10,771 bases of DNA from an uncultured Bacteroidales bacterium (GTDB taxonomy: Bacteria > Bacteroidota > Bacteroidia > Bacteroidales > Bacteroidaceae), in NCBI GenBank assembly GCA_902783615.1, contig CACZRQ010000125.1, positions 1-10,771 on the forward strand, in the 5' to 3' direction. The notes beneath the pieces are model-generated. The model made no database searches. It had not been told where the DNA came from and saw only the letters and a list, made by a program, of their open reading frames with translations. The first letter of the stretch is position 1, and each line of letters starts with the position of its first letter. The translations under genes were made by a program, and so were the position numbers. Positions 7,014-10,771 of the stretch are shown piece after piece.

Positions 7014-7622
7014 TTATTTTATCTTCATGATATCAAACAAAGGCTTTCGTTCGGGACGCTTGGGTGATTGGTTGCCATAGCCAAGGGCAACTACCGTCAT
7101 GATTGTTTCATCGTTAGGGATGTCCAAGGCCCTCTTCAGGCCATCGGCATCTCGCAATCCCATAATCAGGGTGTCGAATCCCATTTCTTTGGCTTTCAGC
7201 ACCAGGAAAGCATTGCTGAGACCAGCATCGTAGGCACCCCATGTGTCACCCAGTTCATTGCTGGCTTTTCCATCGAAGAAGCCAGACAATCCACGTTTGT
7301 AGGTTGTTACAATGAGCACAGGAGCTGTTGAAGCCTTCTCCTGATTGGCCATCATGGATGGCAATACCTTATTGAGCATCTCATCACTCATCACCACATA
7401 GTAGCGAGTGGCCTGAATGTTAGCCCATGAGGGGGCTTCCTGCGTGGTTGCTATCAGTGTGCGGATTTGCTCTTCACTGATCTTCTTACTCTTGTCGTAG
7501 CTTCTCACGCTGCGACGGTTGGCAACGACTTCGTCGAATGATGTGCCACCGTTATGGCAACTTGTCAATGTGACTAACATCCAAGAGATCAGCATCATAC
7601 TTAAAATCTTTTTCATACTCAT
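7014..7622 (-). CDS. Nitroreductase-like lipoprotein
   Basis: This is a nitroreductase-superfamily protein (FMN-dependent NAD(P)H oxidoreductase fold). It shows the phosphate-contacting motif NRRSVRSYD (35-43), the segment APSWANIQ (63-70), a YDAGLSNAFLVLKAKEMGFDTLIMG block (131-155) and the GYGNQSPKRPERKPL end (181-195). Unusually, residues 1-21 form a signal peptide ending in the lipobox LTSC (19-22), so the mature protein would be lipid-anchored at Cys22 outside the cytoplasm. That raises the question of where FMN and an electron donor come from. The start may be Met1 (7622) or Met3 (7616); the signal is intact with either. It is the third gene of the operon headed by the HxlR-type regulator, 36 bases after the small unknown gene. 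Substrates could be nitroaromatics or quinones; none can be read from sequence. Confidence 0.87.
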   Translation of the reverse strand: MSMKKILSMMLISWMLVTLTSCHNGGTSFDEVVANRRSVRSYDKSKKISEEQIRTLIATTQEAPSWANIQATRYYVVMSDEMLNKVLPSMMANQEKASTAPVLIVTTYKRGLSGFFDGKASNELGDTWGAYDAGLSNAFLVLKAKEMGFDTLIMGLRDADGLKRALDIPNDETIMTVVALGYGNQSPKRPERKPLFDIMKIK

Positions 7623-7658
7623 TACTTTTTAGTTTTCGATTAATATTTATGGTTGTTT

Positions 7659-7967
7659 TCAGTCATAATACTCAATTTTCAGCTCCTCGCTGACGATGAA
7701 ATCATCCTCGTAACGTTCGTCGGTAAGGTAGATGATCCAGAGACCTCGATAGGAGGAGGGCACTTTCAGCGTATCAATCAGGTGCCATCTGGGTTTGCCA
7801 AAATCGTAGGAAAAGCGGTCGAGGATAAGGCGGTTGGAAGCATAGTCGAAGCGATAGTAGCCTCCACCAATGCACTGGTCGCCAGGCAGCAGCAAGTCTC
7901 TGTGCTGGCTGACCATGCCTATACGGAAGTAGCCATCCGATGTTATTATGAATTTGGGTAGAAGCAT
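7659..7967 (-). CDS. Conserved hypothetical small protein
   Basis: I do not recognise a named family. The product is 102 residues, without a signal peptide or membrane segment, and rich in aromatic residues (Tyr, Phe, Trp) and acidic residues. The sequence alternates short hydrophobic strands with polar turns (FIITSDGYFRIGMV, then GGGYYRFDYASNRLIL, then GLWIIYLTDERYEDD), which suggests a small all-beta domain. The minus strand is preferred over the overlapping plus-strand frame because its composition is protein-like and it fits the operon: 12 bases after the HxlR-type gene and 36 bases before the nitroreductase gene. I believe similar proteins occur in other Bacteroidales, but this is memory, not a search. 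Sitting between the regulator and the nitroreductase, it may share their stimulus. Confidence 0.75.
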   Translation of the reverse strand: MLLPKFIITSDGYFRIGMVSQHRDLLLPGDQCIGGGYYRFDYASNRLILDRFSYDFGKPRWHLIDTLKVPSSYRGLWIIYLTDERYEDDFIVSEELKIEYYD

Positions 7968-7979
7968 GGAAACAAACTG

Positions 7980-8324
7980 TTAGTCGGTCACTACATCATT
8001 AAAATGCTGCTTGCCCCAAGCTATCAAAGCATTGAGGGCTGGCATCAAGTCCTTGCCTGTGTCGGTAAGGGAATACTCCACACGAGGTGGGACTTCTGGG
8101 TAGACTTGACGATGCACCAGATGACAACTCTCCAAGTTCTTCAGCGTTTGCGAGAGCATCTTCTGTGAACAGTCGGTCATCAACTTCCTAATCTCATTGA
8201 ACCTTAATACTCCCGTCTCGCTGGAGTGAAGCATATAGAGTACCAACATCGACCACTTGTCGCCAAAACGACTTACCACATGCCTTATCGGGCAATTCAG
8301 ATACTGTGCTTGTAAATCTGCCAT
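7980..8324 (-). CDS. HxlR-family (DUF24) winged-helix regulator, redox type
   Basis: This is a 114-residue HxlR-type MarR-like repressor or activator. The family block is clear: CPIRHVVSRFGDKWSMLVLY (11-30), RFNEIRKLM (41-49), the recognition helix SQKMLSQTLKNLE (53-65) and the wing VHRQVYPEVPPRVEYSLT (70-87). Cys11 sits just before Pro in the first helix, the position of the redox Cys in YodB, CatR and HypR of Bacillus, which sense quinones, diamide or hypochlorite by thiol oxidation. Further cysteines are at 52 and 67. It is first in an operon with the unknown small gene and the nitroreductase-like lipoprotein, and divergent from the 8549-10238 operon, so it probably controls one or both. 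The start ATG at 8324 is preceded by a strong promoter match and AT-rich leader. Confidence 0.92.
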   Translation of the reverse strand: MADLQAQYLNCPIRHVVSRFGDKWSMLVLYMLHSSETGVLRFNEIRKLMTDCSQKMLSQTLKNLESCHLVHRQVYPEVPPRVEYSLTDTGKDLMPALNALIAWGKQHFNDVVTD

Positions 8325-8368
8325 TTTTTAAATGGATAATTGATAATGAATAACTAATTATTTTCCTG

Positions 8369-8400
8369 CAAAAGTAACCAATAGATACCAAATAACCAAA
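8369..8400 (-). promoter_or_regulatory. Promoter of the hxlR-type operon
   Basis: On the minus strand TTTG (8400-8397), a 20-base spacer and TACTTTTG (8376-8369) match the Bacteroidetes -33/-7 consensus TTTG-N19-21-TAnnTTTG exactly. This predicts a start near 8362 and a leader of roughly 40 bases before the ATG at 8324. Confidence 0.75.
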
Positions 8401-8402
8401 TG
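8377..8402. promoter_or_regulatory. Repeated ACCAA(A)TR boxes overlapping the regulator's promoter, candidate operator
   Basis: ACCAATA (8377-8383), ACCAAATA (8387-8394) and ACCAAATG (8395-8402) repeat in one direction across the spacer and -33 of the hxlR-type promoter. An inverted copy, CATTTGGT, lies at 8464-8471. Binding here would block the promoter, as expected for autoregulation. The link to the HxlR-type protein is inference. Confidence 0.35.
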
Positions 8403-8468
8403 TAATATGTTAATCTGTGTTAAAGCTTGTTTTCTGTAATGCCGATATCATCCCAATTCCTACCATTT

Positions 8469-8479
8469 GGTAACTTACC
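8469..8479. promoter_or_regulatory. Palindrome GGTAACTTACC, candidate operator
   Basis: GGTAA-C-TTACC is a perfect 5-bp dyad with one central base, overlapping the inverted CATTTGGT box (8464-8471). It lies just upstream of the -33 region (8496-8499) of the plus-strand promoter. HxlR-type dimers bind short palindromes, so it is a plausible site for activation or repression. Confidence 0.35.
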
Positions 8480-8495
8480 CACTAAACAGTGCCTT

Positions 8496-8527
8496 CTTGC
8501 AGGAATGTATTATGTGTCGTACCTTTG
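8496..8527 (+). promoter_or_regulatory. Promoter of the plus-strand operon at 8549
   Basis: CTTG (8496-8499) is followed after 20 bases by TACCTTTG (8520-8527), matching TAnnTTTG. Transcription would start near 8534, about 15 bases before the ATG at 8549. This rules out the upstream ATG at 8489, which would lie before the transcript start. Confidence 0.7.
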
Positions 8528-8548
8528 CAAAAACAAAAACGAAGAAAT

Positions 8549-9301
8549 ATGAAAAAATTAATTAGTTTATTGATGCTGCTTCTATTGGTCGCAGCAGGTG
8601 GCTTTGCCCAGAAGAAGATTATGTTTGATCTCAGCCATAGCCAATGTAGGGGAATTGAACCTGGACATGAGACTTATCCAAAGGTAGTACCTGCATATCA
8701 GGAGATGGCAAAGGAATTGGGAGCAGAATTAGTATTAAATGAAGAAGCTGAAATTACCAATCAGTTGTTAAAAAAGGTGGATGTTTTAGTGATGTTATCA
8801 CCACTAAGTAACAAACTGCAGAAAGATTTAACTGAGGTTGAAAAGAAAGCACTGGTAAACTATGTAAAGAAAGGTGGCTCATTGCTTTTCTTTGTAGATG
8901 ATAACCATCGTGTAGATTTAGCGCGTTATGGAGCCAACGATGTCACTAGCGCTTTTGGCATTGAGTTTGGAGAAGATGTCAAATTGCCAGGCAATGTAGG
9001 AGCCGTGTCTTTCAAAAATGAAATATTCAAAGACAAGTATGAGATTCCCTATAGTGGAGCTTGTGTGATGACCGGCGGCATTCCAGTGAGTGTATGTATG
9101 GAAGATGGATGGTTGCATGGCAGTTACGTTGAGCTGAAGAACGGCGGAAAATTCTATGCAGGAGGTGATACTATGGTGGGCTTACTTTTGGGGTATGATG
9201 ACGGAGTCCGCAAAGTGATGAAAGGCATGGAAACCCGTTGGTGGGGTAAAGACAGTCGCGCCTATATGAAAGACCTCTTGGAATGGGCATTAAAGAAATA
9301 A
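8549..9301 (+). CDS. Exported GATase-like (DUF4350/ThuA-like) protein
   Basis: The chosen start (8549) gives 250 residues opening with a clear signal peptide (Lys-Lys, a Leu-rich core, likely cleavage after GFA). An in-frame ATG 60 bases upstream is rejected because it precedes the promoter and would hide the signal. The mature part begins with a strand KKIMFDLSHSQCRG, continues with VDVLVMLSPLSNKL, then LVNYVKKGGSLLFFVDDNHR, and has a later GGKFYAGGDTMVG segment. This order of strands and the 'KGGSLLFFVDD' edge resemble class I glutamine-amidotransferase-like folds found in DUF4350, ThuA and IFT52-type proteins, usually without a catalytic triad. The substrate or ligand is unknown. Composition differs from neighbours: two sampled 60-base lines (8701-8820) count about 37% and 33% GC, against about 50% for a sampled line of the glycosidase-like gene. 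It is first in an operon with the cupin, 25 bases apart. Confidence 0.75.
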   Translation: MKKLISLLMLLLLVAAGGFAQKKIMFDLSHSQCRGIEPGHETYPKVVPAYQEMAKELGAELVLNEEAEITNQLLKKVDVLVMLSPLSNKLQKDLTEVEKKALVNYVKKGGSLLFFVDDNHRVDLARYGANDVTSAFGIEFGEDVKLPGNVGAVSFKNEIFKDKYEIPYSGACVMTGGIPVSVCMEDGWLHGSYVELKNGGKFYAGGDTMVGLLLGYDDGVRKVMKGMETRWWGKDSRAYMKDLLEWALKK

Positions 9302-9326
9302 TAACGAATTAAAATATTAAAAGATT

Positions 9327-9782
9327 ATGAAGACAATTGAGAAGATTTCAGAAGGTCAGAACTACACCGCAGTTAACGTGGGTGCTACTGACGAAGTGAT
9401 TCAGTATGAGTTGCCATTGGGTCCTAACATGGTGATTTCTGGCAAAGTATTTGTTGGTCAGGCGTTGGGTCTGACAGGTGCTGATATGTCTTATCAGACA
9501 TTGGTACCAGGTCAGGATGGCGGTTTCTATCACACTCACAAGACCCATGAGGAAGTTTACATCATCCTGAAAGGTAAGGGTGAGTATCAGGTGGATGGCC
9601 AGAACATCCCTATTCAGGAGGGTAGTGTAATTCGTGTGGCTCCAGCCGGCAAGCGTACCATCCGTAACAATGGCACAGAGAACCTTACCATGATTTGCAT
9701 CCAATACAAGGCTGGCAGCTTTGCCGAGGGTGATTCTCCAATGGAAGATGGCGTGATTCTGCAGGAACCTTTGAAGTGGTAA
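9327..9782 (+). CDS. Cupin-domain protein with an altered second metal motif
   Basis: This is a 151-residue single-domain cupin, cytoplasmic by lack of a signal. Motif 1 is present as GGFYHTHKTHEEVYIILKGKG (65-85), supplying His69, His71 and Glu76 as metal ligands. Motif 2 reads GSVIRVAPAGKRTIRNN (99-115): the family pattern P-x-G-x2-H-x3-N has Thr111 where the fourth ligand His should be. Metal binding may therefore use three residues, or the protein may have lost dioxygenase or isomerase activity. Nothing in the sequence fixes a substrate. It is the middle gene of the plus-strand operon, 25 bases after the exported GATase-like gene and 6 bases before the split-barrel gene, suggesting a joint role with the probable flavoprotein. 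Confidence 0.87.
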   Translation: MKTIEKISEGQNYTAVNVGATDEVIQYELPLGPNMVISGKVFVGQALGLTGADMSYQTLVPGQDGGFYHTHKTHEEVYIILKGKGEYQVDGQNIPIQEGSVIRVAPAGKRTIRNNGTENLTMICIQYKAGSFAEGDSPMEDGVILQEPLKW

Positions 9783-9788
9783 GTCGCT

Positions 9789-10238
9789 ATGCTGAACAAA
9801 GCATTATTGTTCCTGAGTGAACACAATGAGATTGCCCTTGCTACTTGCGAGGGCAATCTACCTAAACTGCGTATGTTCCAGATTATGAAGCAGGAAGGTA
9901 CCGTACTTTATTTCGCTACCTCTGCCAAGAAAGCTGTGTGGCGAGAGCTGAAAGAAAACCCCAATGTGGAGCTGTTGGCCTACGCTGACAAAGTTTCTGT
10001 GCGTTGTGCTGGTATGGTGAGTTTCTATGTGGAGGACGATGTGAAACAATGGATCTACGACCATAATCCTGTACTGCAGCGCCTCTATTCCAGCTATGAC
10101 CAGCTGGATTACTTCTGCCTGCCCATAGCTGATCTTGACTATTACGACCTCAGTCCTACGCCTCCCATTAACCAGCATTTTGACCTAATGTCGGGTGAAA
10201 CGGCTAACGGCTTCGTGGGCGAGAGATTTAGCAAATAA
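9789..10238 (+). CDS. Pyridoxamine 5'-phosphate oxidase-like FMN-binding split-barrel protein
   Basis: The 149-residue product has the split-barrel order: an N-terminal helix, strand EIALATCEGNLPKLRMF (14-30), strand GTVLYFATSAKKAVWRELKE (37-56) with the TSAKK phosphate-binding-like segment, NPNVELLAY (58-66), and VRCAGMVSFYVEDD (71-84). These features match small PPOx-family flavoproteins that bind FMN or F420; in this order FMN is far likelier. The C-terminal tail (about 115-149, rich in Tyr, Asp and Pro) is not part of the minimal fold. True pyridoxamine oxidase is larger and carries a PLP site that is not seen here, so 'PPOx-like' is the safe name. It starts 6 bases after the cupin stop and is the last gene of the operon. 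It may reduce a quinone, or a product of the cupin, but this is not shown. Confidence 0.85.
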   Translation: MLNKALLFLSEHNEIALATCEGNLPKLRMFQIMKQEGTVLYFATSAKKAVWRELKENPNVELLAYADKVSVRCAGMVSFYVEDDVKQWIYDHNPVLQRLYSSYDQLDYFCLPIADLDYYDLSPTPPINQHFDLMSGETANGFVGERFSK

Positions 10239-10253
10239 TCGTTTTTCCCCCTC

Positions 10254-10271
10254 AAAACAGCATAATGTTTT
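10254..10271 (+). terminator. Weak hairpin after the split-barrel gene
   Basis: AAAACA (10254-10259) and TGTTTT (10266-10271) form a 6-bp AT-rich stem with a 6-base loop, 16 bases after the stop at 10238. The stem is weak and its T residues lie within it, so a terminator is only suggested by position. Confidence 0.25.
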
Positions 10272-10278
10272 CGAGATG

Positions 10279-10309
10279 ATTGAAAATTCCGTAATTATCA
10301 TTATATTTG
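10279..10309 (+). promoter_or_regulatory. Promoter of the hotdog thioesterase gene
   Basis: ATTG (10279-10282), a 19-base spacer and TATATTTG (10302-10309) fit the Bacteroidetes -33/-7 pattern. A start near 10316 leaves about 24 bases of leader before the ATG at 10340. The thioesterase therefore begins a new transcription unit rather than extending the cupin operon. Confidence 0.6.
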
Positions 10310-10339
10310 TGCCCAAAAACGATTTTGTTAATACCACTT

Positions 10340-10771
10340 ATGATGAAGAAGATAATCAATCCCTGGCGTAACCATGAGGGATATAACTGTTTCGGATGCT
10401 GTCCTGACAATCCCATCGGACTTCACTTGGAGTTCTATGAGGATGGTGACTATATTGTGAGTACCTGGCATCCAGGGCATAACTATCAGGGTTGGGTAGA
10501 TACCATGCATGGCGGCATACTGAGTACGCTGATTGATGAAGTGTGCGGATGGGTGGTCACCCGTAAGCTGCAGACCAGTGGCTATACCGTTCAGCTGAAT
10601 GTGAGGTTCCGCAAGGCTGTTCCTACGACTGAGCCAGAACTGACTATACGGGCTAAAGTGACCAAACAAGTGCGGAATCTGGCGTATATCAATGCGGAGA
10701 TAATCAACTCGAAGGGTGAACTCTGCAACGAGGGCGAGGCCATCTACTTCCTGATGAAGGAGGAAAAAGCC
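10340..10771 (+). CDS. PaaI-type hotdog-fold thioesterase (3' end beyond window)
   Basis: The frame opens with two ATGs (10340 and 10343) and runs 144 codons to the window edge without a stop, so the protein is nearly complete but its end is unseen. The PaaI-like N-terminal block NCFGCCPDNPIGLHLEF (16-32) is followed by the hotdog helix TMHGGILSTLIDEVCGW (55-71). His57-Gly-Gly and Asp66 sit at the positions of the acyl-thioester site of this superfamily. The strands GYTVQLNVRFRKAVP (81-95) and the INAEIINSKGELCNEGEAIYFL region complete the sheet. The enzyme probably hydrolyses an acyl-CoA in the cytoplasm. Because menA and menG lie nearby and hotdog enzymes do the DHNA-CoA step in other bacteria, a menaquinone role is possible. 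That depends on whether isochorismate synthase or menD follows; general thioester turnover is the alternative. Confidence 0.87.
   Translation, partial: MMKKIINPWRNHEGYNCFGCCPDNPIGLHLEFYEDGDYIVSTWHPGHNYQGWVDTMHGGILSTLIDEVCGWVVTRKLQTSGYTVQLNVRFRKAVPTTEPELTIRAKVTKQVRNLAYINAEIINSKGELCNEGEAIYFLMKEEKA

Noticed and set aside
7653..7961. Plus-strand 102-residue frame overlapping the small unknown gene
   Set aside because: The minus-strand frame has more protein-like sequence and fits the operon spacing on both sides; the plus frame has no context.
8489..8548. Upstream ATG adding 20 residues to the GATase-like protein
   Set aside because: It precedes the predicted promoter (8496-8527) and would bury the signal peptide; the ATG at 8549 fits both.

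Overview
The window looks like a Bacteroidota chromosome, most likely order Bacteroidales and plausibly a gut or rumen Prevotella relative. Four intergenic sites carry the Bacteroidetes-type -7 box TAnnTTTG, in two cases as TATCTTTGCA. No gene start has a convincing Shine-Dalgarno. Several products carry signal peptides or lipoboxes, and most protein families here are typical of Bacteroidales. Base composition is near 50% GC in the menaquinone and hydrolase regions and clearly lower around 8549-9301. The species is not proven.

Layout. (1) 1-258: C-terminal end of a Gly/Pro-rich protein cut by the window edge. (2) 259-506: a convergent intergenic region holding an inverted-repeat element (296-479) of REPIN/MITE type. 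(3) 5114 down to 507, minus strand: a compact five-gene operon. It encodes a lipoprotein with two antibiotic-biosynthesis-monooxygenase (ABM) domains, MenG (GTG start, 4-nt overlap), MenA (4-nt overlap), a small TIGR04076-type protein and an exported six-hairpin-glycosidase-like protein. (4) 5263-7011, plus strand: an exported protein with two consecutive alpha/beta-hydrolase esterase domains, transcribed divergently from the operon. (5) 8324 down to 7014, minus strand: HxlR-type regulator, small unknown protein, nitroreductase-like lipoprotein. (6) 8549-10238, plus strand, divergent from the regulator: an exported GATase-like/DUF4350-like protein, a cupin and a split-barrel FMN-type protein. 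(7) 10340 to the window end: a PaaI-type hotdog thioesterase with its own promoter, still open at the edge.

How the genes may work together. MenG and MenA carry out the last two steps of menaquinone synthesis. The ABM lipoprotein translationally coupled to them resembles the YgiN-type quinol monooxygenase fold. The second cluster pairs a redox-type HxlR regulator (Cys11 in the position used by quinone and electrophile sensors) with a nitroreductase-like lipoprotein, and faces a cupin and a probable flavin-binding protein. The hotdog thioesterase at the edge could serve DHNA-CoA hydrolysis if more men genes follow. My main hypothesis is a quinone and electrophile homeostasis neighbourhood with an unusual envelope-anchored part. 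The individual family calls are strong; the functional link between the two clusters is inference.
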